This document shows positions 1-8,371 of a DNA stretch of 64,000 nucleotides, piece by piece. The stretch is taken from NCBI GenBank assembly GCA_016868585.1, contig VGGR01000002.1, forward strand, positions 1 through 64,000. Direction: 5' to 3'. Origin of the DNA: Bacteroidota bacterium (GTDB lineage: Bacteria > Bacteroidota > Bacteroidia > Chitinophagales > Chitinophagaceae). A program made the position numbers and the translations under genes. Within the stretch, counting starts at the first letter, position 1. The number at the start of each line of letters is the position of its first letter. The notes beneath the pieces are model-generated. The model had not been told where the DNA came from and did not search any database. It was given only the letters and a program-made list of their open reading frames with translations.

Positions 1-486
1 ATCCGGAGCCAGCGGATTGCTGTCAAATGCTGAAATGAAAATAGATTTTGGATTTTCTCCGGGATTGGCGATAATGCCAAATGGCCTCTGGCGGATAAAT
101 GGCCAAATGCCGCTGTTCAGCAATAATGCTGTTATTTCCTGCCTTGTTAAATTTTCGGGATTCGCTTTTTGAAATGAAATGTATTTTATTTCCTTGTCTG
201 CAAGAATTTTAATCTCCAGTATTTTTCTTTTTTCTCCCCGCTTTATTTCCGCTACCTCGCCACTAACAGGTGAACAGAATTTTATCGCCTCATTATTCTT
301 ATCATAAAACAAATTCGTTCCCGCCAGAACTTCATCTCCTTCTTTCACCAATAATCTGGGGATCAGGCCGGGAAAGTCTGGTGGCTTTACTGAAACTATT
401 TCCGGTGTGGGTATATTCAAAAGTTTCTTAGCGGCTTCGCCGGGCAGGTTGATGTTTAATCCTTTTTTAATTTTTAAATCTGCCAT
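1..486 (-). CDS. nqrA: Na+-translocating NADH:quinone reductase subunit A, N-terminal part (cut by window edge)
   Basis: The minus-strand frame is open from an ATG at 486 to base 1, giving the first 162 residues. The start reads MADLKIKKGLNINLPGEA, and further in are PGLIPRLLVKEGDEVLAG and SPVSGEVAEIKRGEKRK, the biotinyl-lipoyl-like fold found at the N-terminus of NqrA. NqrA is the peripheral quinone-reducing-side subunit of the sodium-pumping NADH dehydrogenase; the rest of the operon would lie to the left of the window. A -7 box at 512-519 lies about 25 bases upstream, which supports this start. Recognition rests on the N-terminal third only. Confidence 0.85.
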   Translation of the reverse strand, partial: MADLKIKKGLNINLPGEAAKKLLNIPTPEIVSVKPPDFPGLIPRLLVKEGDEVLAGTNLFYDKNNEAIKFCSPVSGEVAEIKRGEKRKILEIKILADKEIKYISFQKANPENLTRQEITALLLNSGIWPFIRQRPFGIIANPGENPKSIFISAFDSNPLAPD

Positions 487-511
487 AGCAAACAAGTCGA
501 TTTCGTGGCCG

Positions 512-519
512 CAAAGGTA
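512..519 (-). promoter_or_regulatory. -7 promoter box for nqrA
   Basis: Reading the minus strand, TACCTTTG matches the Bacteroidota -7 consensus TAnnTTTG exactly. A T-rich stretch lies about 20 bases further upstream where the -33 element would be. It predicts a leader of about 20-25 bases for nqrA. Confidence 0.55.
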
Positions 520-736
520 AGGGGGAAACATTTAAAAAAACCCCGTATTGTTACGATTTTTTAACTTTTAAATAGTCCGCCATTGTAAACAAGCATTTCG
601 TTTGGTTTTGATAGTAGTTTCCGGCAGAGATAAATTTTTTCCAGTGTATTTCGCTTCATATGCGGGCAGTAGTTGCATACACAACTGTTAGCAGGAGGGG
701 TAGCGCTAATACAGTATAATCTGCATGACCTTTTCT

Positions 737-744
737 TACATTTG
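737..744 (+). promoter_or_regulatory. -7 promoter box for mazG; decides the start codon
   Basis: TACATTTG matches TAnnTTTG. It lies downstream of the first in-frame ATG (725), so that ATG would not be in the transcript. Transcription should begin near 748-751, leaving ATG 782, or a GTG at 749, as the start of mazG. Confidence 0.5.
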
Positions 745-781
745 GTCTGTGAAATCCACCCCATCAAGTGCTGATCTGGCT

Positions 782-1552
782 ATGAGCCGCTTGTTATCAA
801 TAATGGACGATCTGCGCGAGAACTGTCCTTGGGACCGCAAACAAACGCTTTCCTCCTTACGTCAACTTACCATTGAGGAAACCTACGAATTGGCGGATGC
901 AATTACCAACCAAGATCTGCCAGCCATTAAAGAGGAGTTAGGCGATCTGCTATTACACCTGGTTTTCTATGCAAAAATTGCTTCAGAGCAAAATGCTTTC
1001 ACCTTCAATGAAGTAGTGGAAGGGATTTGTAAAAAATTAATAGATCGTCATCCGCACATTTACGGGGAGGTAAAAGTAAAGGACGAACTGGAGGTGAAAA
1101 TGAATTGGGAAAAACTAAAGATGAAGGAAGGGAAAAGCTCCGTGTTAAGTGGGGTCCCCGTGAGTTTACCTGCCTTGGTGAAGGCTATGCGACTGCAAGA
1201 AAAGTCAAAACAAGTAGGATTTGAGTGGGAGCATGCAGGTCAGGTATGGGATAAGGTGAAGGAAGAAATGATGGAATTAGAGCAAGAAGTTACAATCGCT
1301 TCCGCTCAGGAGCTTAAACGGCAAGAGCGTATCGAGGAGGAATTTGGTGATCTATTATTCTCCTTGGTTAATTATGCTCGATTTTTACATGTGGATCCGG
1401 AAATTGCATTAGAATTAACCAATAAAAAGTTTGTTAGACGATTCCAATTAATGGAAGCTGAGGCTCATCAGGGCGATAAGGCCCTCAGTGAAATGACGCT
1501 GGAGGAGATGGACGCAATTTGGAATAAGATCAAACATCTTTCCTCTAAATGA
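782..1552 (+). CDS. mazG: Nucleoside triphosphate pyrophosphohydrolase MazG
   Basis: MazG hydrolyses (d)NTPs to the monophosphate and pyrophosphate, cleaning the nucleotide pool. The 256-residue product holds two MazG domains. The first has ENCPWDRKQT followed by the metal-binding pattern EETYELADAI...EELGDLLLHL; the second has WDKVKEEMMELEQEV...EEFGDLLFSLVNYA. This tandem layout and length are typical of the full-size enzyme. I chose ATG 782 because a promoter box at 737-744 lies after the upstream ATG 725; a GTG at 749 would add 11 residues and cannot be excluded. The gene is followed by lepA after 48 bases, with its own promoter between them. Confidence 0.9.
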   Translation: MSRLLSIMDDLRENCPWDRKQTLSSLRQLTIEETYELADAITNQDLPAIKEELGDLLLHLVFYAKIASEQNAFTFNEVVEGICKKLIDRHPHIYGEVKVKDELEVKMNWEKLKMKEGKSSVLSGVPVSLPALVKAMRLQEKSKQVGFEWEHAGQVWDKVKEEMMELEQEVTIASAQELKRQERIEEEFGDLLFSLVNYARFLHVDPEIALELTNKKFVRRFQLMEAEAHQGDKALSEMTLEEMDAIWNKIKHLSSK

Positions 1553-1567
1553 TCTTCTGAAAAGGGC

Positions 1568-1575
1568 TACCTTTG
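1568..1575 (+). promoter_or_regulatory. -7 promoter box for lepA
   Basis: TACCTTTG is an exact TAnnTTTG match 25 bases before the lepA ATG. A small hairpin (CCGCT-AAA-AGCGG, 1578-1590) would sit at the very 5' end of the message. Confidence 0.5.
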
Positions 1576-1600
1576 CACCGCTAAAAGCGGCCTTAGATTC

Positions 1601-3394
1601 ATGAAGCATATCCGGAATTTTTGCATTATCGCACATATTGACCACGGTAAATCAACCCTGGCTGATCGTCTCTTGCAGGTTACCAATACTATTGCTGAGC
1701 GGGATATGATGGACCAGGTACTGGATGACATGGATTTGGAGCGGGAGAAGGGTATCACCATTAAAAGCCATGCCATTCAAATTAATTATAAGCATACCGA
1801 TGGGCAGGAGTATATCCTAAACTTGATAGACACACCTGGTCACGTGGACTTCAGTTATGAGGTGAGCAGGGCCTTGGCCGCCTGTGAGGGTTGTTTGCTT
1901 TTAGTAGATGCAACTCAAGGCATTCAAGCGCAGACAATCAGTAACTTATATCTTGCTATTGAAAATAATCTTGAGATCATCCCTGTGGTCAATAAGATCG
2001 ACATGGAAGGGGCAATGATCGAAGAAGTAGAGGATCAGATAGTTGATTTGATTGGGTGCAAAAGAGAAGAAATTTTGCATGCCAGTGGACGAACTGGTCT
2101 TGGGGTTGAAAATGTATTGGCTTCAATTGTCGAGAAAATTCCCGCGCCAAAGGGTAAGCCTGAGGCCCCATTACAAGCCTTGATCTTTGACTCCGTATTC
2201 AATTCATTCAGGGGTATTATTGTTTACTATAGGATTTTGAACGGTGCTCTAAAAAAAGGTGATCGTGTCAAATTTGTTTCTACCGATCAAGAATACGAGG
2301 CCGACGAAGTGGGCATTCTTAAGCTTAAGATGACTGAGAAGAAAGAAGTTTGCACGGGAGATGTTGGCTATATCATCACTGGAATCAAGAATGCAAAGGA
2401 GGTAAAAGTAGGAGATACGATCACCCTGGCTTCCAATCCAACTCCAGAGCAGATAAAGGGTTTTGAAGAAGTAAAACCGATGGTATTTGCTGGGATTTTC
2501 CCGGTCAACACGGATGAGTTTGAAGCACTCAGGGATTGCATGGATAAACTCCATCTCAATGATGCTTCCCTCACGTTTGAACTAGAAACCTCTCAAGCAC
2601 TAGGTTTTGGATTTCGCTGCGGTTTTTTGGGGATGCTTCACATGGAGATTATCCAGGAGCGCTTGGAGCGGGAGTTCAACCAAACAGTGATCACCACCGT
2701 TCCTAACGTAGGCTTTATTGCAACCACCACTAAGGGCGAAACTGTTATAGTGAATAATCCTACCGAGTTTCCTGATCCGGTAAAAACGGAACATATTGAC
2801 GAACCCTTTATTAAAGCGCAAATCATTACCAAGCCGGAGTATATTGGAAACATCATGACGCTTTGTTTGGGAAAGCGAGGAATGCTGATTAATCAGAGTT
2901 ACCTGACGCCTACCCGTGCAGAGTTAATTTTTGAAATGCCGCTCACAGAGATTGTATTTGATTTTTATGATAAACTCAAATCACAAACCAGAGGATACGC
3001 CTCGTTTGATTACCATCCTATTGGTTATCGCGAAAGTGATATTTGCAAAATGGACATTCTGCTAAATGGGGACAAGGTCGATGCCTTGTCGGCATTGATT
3101 CACCGAAGCAGAGCACAGGAGTTTGGGCGTAAACTTTGTGAGAAATTAAAAGAATTATTGCCGCGTCAGCAATTTCAAATCGCCATACAAGCCGCAATTG
3201 GTGCTAAAGTGGTGGCACGTGAAAACATCTCTGCTATGCGAAAGGATGTGACGGCCAAGTGCTATGGGGGTGATATCAGTCGCAAACGTAAGCTATTGGA
3301 AAAGCAGAAGGAAGGTAAAAAACGTATGCGACAAATTGGAAACGTCGAAGTTCCGCAGGAAGCGTTTCTTGCCGTACTCAAGCTTGATGAATAG
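1601..3394 (+). CDS. lepA: Elongation factor 4 (LepA), ribosome back-translocating GTPase
   Basis: The 597-residue product matches LepA in length and order of domains. GTPase motifs are AHIDHGKST (G1), DTPGH (G3) and NKID (G4) in the first 135 residues, followed by EF-G-like domains II, III and V. The LepA-specific C-terminal domain contains [20 protein letters not shown] and [15 protein letters not shown]. LepA acts on stalled or mistranslocated ribosomes and influences initiation and assembly. It starts 48 bases after mazG and ends close to a convergent gene at 3399. Confidence 0.97.
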   Translation: MKHIRNFCIIAHIDHGKSTLADRLLQVTNTIAERDMMDQVLDDMDLEREKGITIKSHAIQINYKHTDGQEYILNLIDTPGHVDFSYEVSRALAACEGCLLLVDATQGIQAQTISNLYLAIENNLEIIPVVNKIDMEGAMIEEVEDQIVDLIGCKREEILHASGRTGLGVENVLASIVEKIPAPKGKPEAPLQALIFDSVFNSFRGIIVYYRILNGALKKGDRVKFVSTDQEYEADEVGILKLKMTEKKEVCTGDVGYIITGIKNAKEVKVGDTITLASNPTPEQIKGFEEVKPMVFAGIFPVNTDEFEALRDCMDKLHLNDASLTFELETSQALGFGFRCGFLGMLHMEIIQERLEREFNQTVITTVPNVGFIATTTKGETVIVNNPTEFPDPVKTEHIDEPFIKAQIITKPEYIGNIMTLCLGKRGMLINQSYLTPTRAELIFEMPLTEIVFDFYDKLKSQTRGYASFDYHPIGYRESDICKMDILLNGDKVDALSALIHRSRAQEFGRKLCEKLKELLPRQQFQIAIQAAIGAKVVARENISAMRKDVTAKCYGGDISRKRKLLEKQKEGKKRMRQIGNVEVPQEAFLAVLKLDE

Positions 3395-3398
3395 TTAT

Positions 3399-4349
3399 TT
3401 AATCTCCTTTTTTTACAGCCGGTAATTTTTGTTGGCTGGGAATTTCAAAAATGGGTAATTCCCGAGGCGCTTTTCCGTCTTTCAATTTATGGTTGAATAC
3501 TTTGTTGATGTGCAACCATTTCCCCTTTTTCCAGTTGAAACCTTCCTGGTCACCATCGGGAACAAAGGTCCAAGGACTTTCCGCATCGTCATTTTCTGAG
3601 ATAAGGCGATCCATCAGGATCATGTCTAATTCGGGGATGTAGTCCATGAGTACGCGGGCATTTTTTTTATACTCAAGACTAACACGCATCTGGGTTTCTT
3701 TAGGAATACTATCCCTTTCATAACTGAAAAAGGGTCCACCAAATAGGGGTTCTCCCTGGTGAGAAAAATGAAGAACTTCCATCCACTTGACTGTGCTTTT
3801 TGCATTATTTGGATCAAGTCCAAAGAGTGTATAAAAGGCTTTCCCTTGTTCTTCTTTTTTGATGATATTATAATAAAGAGCGCCTATCCAATTTTTTGCT
3901 GATCGCACTGAATCTGCTGGCCGATCTGTGAATTCTGAGGCATCTCGTAATGGAAAAAGTTTGAGCTTGCCATCTTTTGTGTTGATTTGAATGGCGCCTC
4001 GCTGACGATTATAGTAGTCATTGTATTGGAGATTCCAGGTTATAATTCTAAAGCTGGAATCGGGGGCATACATTTTTGAAATTCCTAAAACGGAATCGAA
4101 GGGATAATAGAATGAAAATGGTATCTGCAAAGCACGAACCAGGGTCCGAGTAAAAACACTGTCTGCGACCATTCTTTCTTCCGGCAAACTGTCCGTAAGT
4201 AGATAGAACGCAAAATCTTTTAAGGTATCTTCTTTGTATTGTAACTGTTTTACGGCGTTAGGAGAAATAAGAGTAGGAAGTGCTTGCGCAGCAATTCTGT
4301 AAATTCCGCTTACAGCGAAAACAAGAAAAAGAGGTAGAAAGCGGTACAT
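3399..4349 (-). CDS. Secreted protein of unknown function, conserved type in Bacteroidota
   Basis: The 316-residue protein starts with a probable signal peptide (FLPLFLVFAVSGIYRIAAQ) and has no further membrane segment, so it is probably periplasmic or outer-membrane associated. Recognisable stretches include ITWNLQYNDYYNRQRGAIQ and DRPADSVRSAKNWIGALYYN, but I cannot assign a domain or reaction. It is the last gene of the minus-strand run from 8170, 8 bases after the glycosyltransferase, so a role in the envelope is possible but is only inference from position. Confidence 0.7.
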   Translation of the reverse strand: MYRFLPLFLVFAVSGIYRIAAQALPTLISPNAVKQLQYKEDTLKDFAFYLLTDSLPEERMVADSVFTRTLVRALQIPFSFYYPFDSVLGISKMYAPDSSFRIITWNLQYNDYYNRQRGAIQINTKDGKLKLFPLRDASEFTDRPADSVRSAKNWIGALYYNIIKKEEQGKAFYTLFGLDPNNAKSTVKWMEVLHFSHQGEPLFGGPFFSYERDSIPKETQMRVSLEYKKNARVLMDYIPELDMILMDRLISENDDAESPWTFVPDGDQEGFNWKKGKWLHINKVFNHKLKDGKAPRELPIFEIPSQQKLPAVKKGD

Positions 4350-4357
4350 GCTATAGA

Positions 4358-5491
4358 TTAGTTGATCTCTTTATGTAACGTAAACAGCGTTTCAATCATT
4401 GTGGACCATTCATATTTCTTTCTCTCATTACTAATACCTGCCGCAAAATAAGCGGCTCCCTTTTTGTAAAAGGACTCAATGCTATTGGCAATTGCTTCCG
4501 GATTTGGCTCACACACTAAACCTGCTTTTTCATGCGGAACCATTTCTGGAAGCCCTCCCACATTGGTAACGATCATTGGTTTTTCAAAATAATAAGCAAG
4601 CGGGGTTACACCACTTTGCGTAGCTGTTTTATACGGCTGTACAATCACATCGGCTGCGGATAAGTACAAACCAACCTGTTCGTCAGGAATAAAATGCGTA
4701 TGCAGTATAACTTGGTTTTGTAATTGGTATTCTTGAATCAATTGTTGATAACGAACTTCGTTCTCATAAAACTCTCCTGCAATAAGCAATTTAATATTCA
4801 GCGATCGGATTCGCTGCACTTGCATGGCTGCAAGCAAGAGATCTAGTCCTTTATAGGGTCTGATAATTCCAAAAAATAAAATGATCTTATCCAGGCTATT
4901 CAATCCTAATTGCTCACGTGCTAAATCTTGCGAATGCTGAGGACCAAATTGATCATAAAGCGGGTGAACGGTGAGCTTTGCAGGTTGAGTGGGTGCAATT
5001 AGTTGTAAGTCCTTCAACACTGATTTACTCATGGTCACAAACCCATCACAACTTTTTACAAAATAGTTGGTAAAAAGTCGATCACCTGGTCTTTTTTCGT
5101 GCGGGATCACATTATCGGCAATGCAAATCACCTTGGTCTTCTTTTTATTAATCAAGCGTAATATTGTGCCTAGGCAAGGTCCCATGAAGGGAATCCAAAA
5201 TCTTACTATGACCAGTTCCGGATTTTTTTTTCTAAGCTGCCAACCCACTTTTAGCCAGTTCAAGGGATTGATGGAATTGATCAACGTACGGATTGTTAAC
5301 CCTGCAGGAGGGGGAGTATTTACAAACTGTGATTTTCCGGGGAACAGAAAGCCAGGATATTGTAGTGAAAAAGACCAAATTTCACAGGTATGCCCAGCTT
5401 CCTGAAAGGCAAAGGCGAGGCGTTGGTTAAAACTCACAATACCACCACCCCGAAGCGGATGCGCCGGACCTATGATTACAATACCAGGCAT
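4358..5491 (-). CDS. Glycosyltransferase, GT4-type (GT-B fold)
   Basis: 377 residues with the two-domain layout of family 4 glycosyltransferases. The N-terminal domain opens with IIGPAHPLRGGGIVSFNQRLA. The C-terminal nucleotide-sugar domain has FFGIIRPYKGLDLLL, then SAADVIVQPYKTATQSGVTPLAYY and PMIVTNVGGLPEMV. Donor and acceptor cannot be deduced. The ATG overlaps the stop of the preceding GT2 gene by one base, so the two are translationally coupled and probably work on the same glycan or glycolipid. Confidence 0.88.
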   Translation of the reverse strand: MPGIVIIGPAHPLRGGGIVSFNQRLAFAFQEAGHTCEIWSFSLQYPGFLFPGKSQFVNTPPPAGLTIRTLINSINPLNWLKVGWQLRKKNPELVIVRFWIPFMGPCLGTILRLINKKKTKVICIADNVIPHEKRPGDRLFTNYFVKSCDGFVTMSKSVLKDLQLIAPTQPAKLTVHPLYDQFGPQHSQDLAREQLGLNSLDKIILFFGIIRPYKGLDLLLAAMQVQRIRSLNIKLLIAGEFYENEVRYQQLIQEYQLQNQVILHTHFIPDEQVGLYLSAADVIVQPYKTATQSGVTPLAYYFEKPMIVTNVGGLPEMVPHEKAGLVCEPNPEAIANSIESFYKKGAAYFAAGISNERKKYEWSTMIETLFTLHKEIN

Positions 5492-6432
5492 TAAAAACCA
5501 ATTTGAGTTTCTACCAGGTATTGATTACGGGTGGGGGAGTTTCGGGCAATGAGTTCGCCCAAATAACCGGCTAAAAACAATTGTATGCCGATAATCAATA
5601 AAGTGAGTGCAATATAGAAGCCTGGTTTGTTAGTTAGTGCAAAATTTGTATCTGCTATTTTAGAAAGGATCAAGAATCCTGTCACAAAAGATCCTGCCAG
5701 GAAACATAACGACCCCCACAGTCCAAAAAAATGCATAGGGCGTTTGGCAAATTTCCCAACAAAGGAGATCGATAAAAGATCTAAAAATCCATTGATGAAG
5801 CGATCCCATCCAAATTTGGAAACCCCATGTTTCCGCTTTCGATGTTCAACTGCTTTTTCTCCCATTTTTTTAAATCCTGACCATTTTGCCAAAACGGGTA
5901 TATAACGATGCATTTCACCATACACTTCAATGCTCTTCACTACCTTTCTTCGATAAGCCTTTAATCCGCAGTTAAAATCATGCAATTGAATACCCGACAT
6001 GCTTCGCGTTACTGCATTAAAGAAGCGAGAGGGGATGTTTTTGGTTAAGGTATTGTCATAACGCACCTTTTTCCATCCGCTTACCAGATCATAATCTTTT
6101 TCCAGGATCATGTTGCGAAGGCCAGGTATTTCGGCTGGGGAATCCTGCAAATCAGCATCCATGGTAACTACTATGTCGCCTGATGCGGCATGGAATCCCA
6201 CTTGCAAAGCAGCTGACTTTCCGTAGTTACGCTGAAACTTAATGCCTTTAACATTTGAATTGTTCCTTTGCAGCGTTTGAATCACTTGCCAGGAATTGTC
6301 CTCACTTCCATCGTCAATATAGATAACCTCATAAGAATACCCATGTTCGTTCATCACTTCTTCAATCCAACGGGTAAGTTCGGGGAGTGACTCAGCTTCA
6401 TTCAATAAGGGTATGACTAAAGATAAATCCAT
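5491..6432 (-). CDS. Glycosyltransferase family 2 with C-terminal membrane anchor (DPM1/GtrB-like)
   Basis: 313 residues. The catalytic GT-A domain shows LSLVIPLLNEAESLPEL, the nucleotide-sugar site YIDDGSEDNSW and the metal-binding MDADLQDSP. Two hydrophobic segments near residues 230-300 (FFGLWGSLCFLAGSFVTGF and FYIALTLLIIGIQLFLAGY) anchor it in the membrane. Proteins of this layout usually transfer a sugar to undecaprenyl phosphate or a related lipid. It overlaps both neighbours by one base in the operon 8170-3399. Confidence 0.88.
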   Translation of the reverse strand: MDLSLVIPLLNEAESLPELTRWIEEVMNEHGYSYEVIYIDDGSEDNSWQVIQTLQRNNSNVKGIKFQRNYGKSAALQVGFHAASGDIVVTMDADLQDSPAEIPGLRNMILEKDYDLVSGWKKVRYDNTLTKNIPSRFFNAVTRSMSGIQLHDFNCGLKAYRRKVVKSIEVYGEMHRYIPVLAKWSGFKKMGEKAVEHRKRKHGVSKFGWDRFINGFLDLLSISFVGKFAKRPMHFFGLWGSLCFLAGSFVTGFLILSKIADTNFALTNKPGFYIALTLLIIGIQLFLAGYLGELIARNSPTRNQYLVETQIGF

Positions 6433-6908
6433 TAATTCTTTTGTAACGTAAGCAGGAAGGAGCTAATGGCTGTCACCAAACTCCCCACGATCAAATATCC
6501 GAAAATTGTTCGGGAAACCAGCATAGTGGGATATCCTTCTGTGTATAGCTTAACCTCTCTTTCGATTTCGGTTGGTGTTCGGCTATTGGTTTGTTGAAGT
6601 GCAGAGCTGAACTGCATTGCTGAAGCTTCGATCAGATCGGGGTGTAGCTGGATAAAAACATAACTGAACAAGGTCATTAATAGGGTAACTACAATAGAAT
6701 GCTTGAATCCTATCTGAAAAAAATCGCTGAATGGCTGTAATCCTTTTCTATTAAAAAAAAGTAAGAACCCAGTACTCAGTCCGTAGAAACCATAGATAAT
6801 TAGTTGAGTGATGGTTGGGTCTTCCAGGTAGTTCAACAAGCCCAGCCAACTTATTGCCATCATCAACAAGGCGGTAAGGATACTCCAGGTTAGACGGTTC
6901 AGATTCAT
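6432..6908 (-). CDS. DUF4199 family membrane protein
   Basis: 158 residues with four hydrophobic segments (about residues 10-30, 34-52, 70-90 and 128-153). The opening LTWSILTALLMMAISWLGL and the loop between the second and third segments resemble DUF4199 proteins of Bacteroidota, whose function is unknown. The gene overlaps the dihydroorotase-like gene by four bases (ATGA) and the GT2 gene by one, so all are co-translated. Family assignment is by resemblance only. Confidence 0.72.
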   Translation of the reverse strand: MNLNRLTWSILTALLMMAISWLGLLNYLEDPTITQLIIYGFYGLSTGFLLFFNRKGLQPFSDFFQIGFKHSIVVTLLMTLFSYVFIQLHPDLIEASAMQFSSALQQTNSRTPTEIEREVKLYTEGYPTMLVSRTIFGYLIVGSLVTAISSFLLTLQKN

Positions 6909-8170
6909 ACAAAAAGACTAATAGCATTGGAATGAAGTGTTCCAATAACTTTTCCTAGAAGTGTCTTTCCAATGAATGGGGTATTGGAAGAACGAGACTT
7001 TAATTCTTCTGTGGTTGGTGTCCATTCTATGGTTGGATCAAATAGCGTGAAGCGACATTGTTGATTAATAGCGATGGTGGGCGTTTTTAATCCAAATATC
7101 TTTCGAGGGCTGAGTGAAAAGATTTCCACTGTTCGTAAGGGGGTCAAGCCTTGTACAGCAGTGTTAGTTACTGCATAGGCTGTTTCAAGGCCAACCATTC
7201 CATATTGTGCGTGTTCGAACTCTACCATTTTGCTATCAGTTTCATGGGGAAAATGATGACTGGCAATACAATCTACTTGTCCCTCTTTCACGGCAATTCT
7301 CAAGGCATCTCTGTCCGCTTTGCTTCGTAGGGGTGGGTTTACTTTGAGATTGGTATTGTAGTTGGCAAGGTCTTCGTCTGAGAAAAAGAGATGATATGGA
7401 GTAACTGAACAGCTTACCGCTACTGATTCTTTTTTTGCATGCTGTATCAGTTGTATAGAGTTAGCGGTGCTAATACCTGTAAGATGTAGTGTTGACTCTG
7501 CATAACCACAAAGTGCAAGGTCACGGGCTACCATTAACTCCTCTGCGATTGCGGGCTTTCCAGGTAAACCCAATTGCGTGGAGGTGATGCCTTCGTTTAT
7601 AAGGCCACTTGGATTGATACTGTAATCATCAGGTACTTGAATAATTACCGCATCGATCGCTTTCACATACTGTAGTGCTTTGATAAGTAAGCCCCCTGAC
7701 TGAATGCAGTGCTGTCCATCAGAGAATGCAACAGCTCCATTTTCAAACATATCATACATTTCAGCAAGTTCTTTGCCCTCTGCTTGCCAAGTTATAGCTC
7801 CAATTGGATGAATTGTGATTGGTAGAGATTGACTTTTATGTAATATGTATTCAACCCCTGCTTTGTTGTGCAATACCGGATTTGTATTGGGAACAATTAA
7901 TACGTCCGTAAATCCTCCCCGTGCAGCTGCAGCAGCACCAGAATCCAGGGTCTCTTTATGCTCAAACCCGGGATCTGCAAAATGTGAAAAAGAGTCAACC
8001 CATCCTGGAGAAATGCAAAGGCCTGGACTGGTGACTGTTTTATCAACGTCAGACTTGTCTATTTTCCCAATCTTTGTAAGGATACCATTTTCGATAAGGA
8101 GATCAACCTTTTTGTTGTTGAAAGAAGAGGAGGGGTCAACAACAAGGGCTTGCTTAATGAGGAGCTTCAT
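6905..8170 (-). CDS. Dihydroorotase homologue with lost catalytic residues (probable pseudo-enzyme)
   Basis: 421 residues with the overall sequence of type I dihydroorotase (class PyrC/PyrX): EHKETLDSGAAAAARGGFTD, PNTNP, ENGAVAFSDG and NLKVNPPLRS are conserved. The metal and substrate residues are mostly gone. The HxH after strand 1 is F61-S-H63, the following Arg is A65, the middle ligand His positions are Q178 and G232 (TGIST where HVST is usual), and the catalytic Asp is H305 (IASHHFPHE where ATDHAPH is usual). D151 and H63 remain. It resembles the non-catalytic dihydroorotase subunits that support aspartate transcarbamoylase, but no pyrB is nearby. It leads the operon into DUF4199 and glycosyltransferases. 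Confidence 0.85.
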   Translation of the reverse strand: MKLLIKQALVVDPSSSFNNKKVDLLIENGILTKIGKIDKSDVDKTVTSPGLCISPGWVDSFSHFADPGFEHKETLDSGAAAAARGGFTDVLIVPNTNPVLHNKAGVEYILHKSQSLPITIHPIGAITWQAEGKELAEMYDMFENGAVAFSDGQHCIQSGGLLIKALQYVKAIDAVIIQVPDDYSINPSGLINEGITSTQLGLPGKPAIAEELMVARDLALCGYAESTLHLTGISTANSIQLIQHAKKESVAVSCSVTPYHLFFSDEDLANYNTNLKVNPPLRSKADRDALRIAVKEGQVDCIASHHFPHETDSKMVEFEHAQYGMVGLETAYAVTNTAVQGLTPLRTVEIFSLSPRKIFGLKTPTIAINQQCRFTLFDPTIEWTPTTEELKSRSSNTPFIGKTLLGKVIGTLHSNAISLFV

Positions 8171-8177
8171 TAAGGAT

Positions 8178-8185
8178 CAAAGGTA
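8178..8185 (-). promoter_or_regulatory. -7 promoter box for the dihydroorotase-like operon
   Basis: On the minus strand TACCTTTG fits TAnnTTTG. Only seven bases separate it from the ATG at 8170, so the message should be leaderless or nearly so. Confidence 0.5.
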
Positions 8186-8224
8186 AAGCTTAGTCTCCGT
8201 TCCAAAAAATCCGAAAAATAGCGC

Positions 8225-8232
8225 TAATTTTG
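8225..8232 (+). promoter_or_regulatory. -7 promoter box for tRNA-Pro
   Basis: TAATTTTG is an exact TAnnTTTG match 28 bases before the mature 5' end of tRNA-Pro. It is divergent from the promoter at 8178-8185; the two share about 40 bases. Confidence 0.5.
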
Positions 8233-8260
8233 CCTCCCCCGGAGAAATTCTCCATTGGAA

Positions 8261-8337
8261 CGGGACGTAGCGCAGCCCGGTAGCGCACTTGCATGGGGTG
8301 CAAGGGGTCGCTAGTTCGAATCTAGTCGTCCCGACCA
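8261..8337 (+). tRNA. tRNA-Pro (anticodon GGG), CCA encoded
   Basis: The seven-base acceptor stem CGGGACG pairs with CGTCCCG (8327-8333). The anticodon arm is CTTGC-ATGGGGT-GCAAG, with anticodon GGG at the centre, and the T arm is GCTAG-TTCGAAT-CTAGT. Discriminator A8334 is followed by a genome-encoded CCA (8335-8337). A terminator hairpin follows at once. Part of this gene recurs in decayed form at 10216-10245. Confidence 0.96.
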
Positions 8338-8342
8338 AGCAA

Positions 8343-8371
8343 AGAGCATCGAGAAATCGGTGCTCTTTTTT
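8343..8371 (+). terminator. Rho-independent terminator after tRNA-Pro
   Basis: AGAGCATCGA and TCGGTGCTCT form a ten-base-pair stem (one G-T pair) with a GAAA loop, followed by a run of T. It lies six bases after the CCA end. Confidence 0.88.

Noticed and set aside
561-767. Small minus-strand gene between nqrA and mazG
   Set aside because: 68 Cys-rich codons without any recognisable motif, overlapping the mazG promoter; chance frame.
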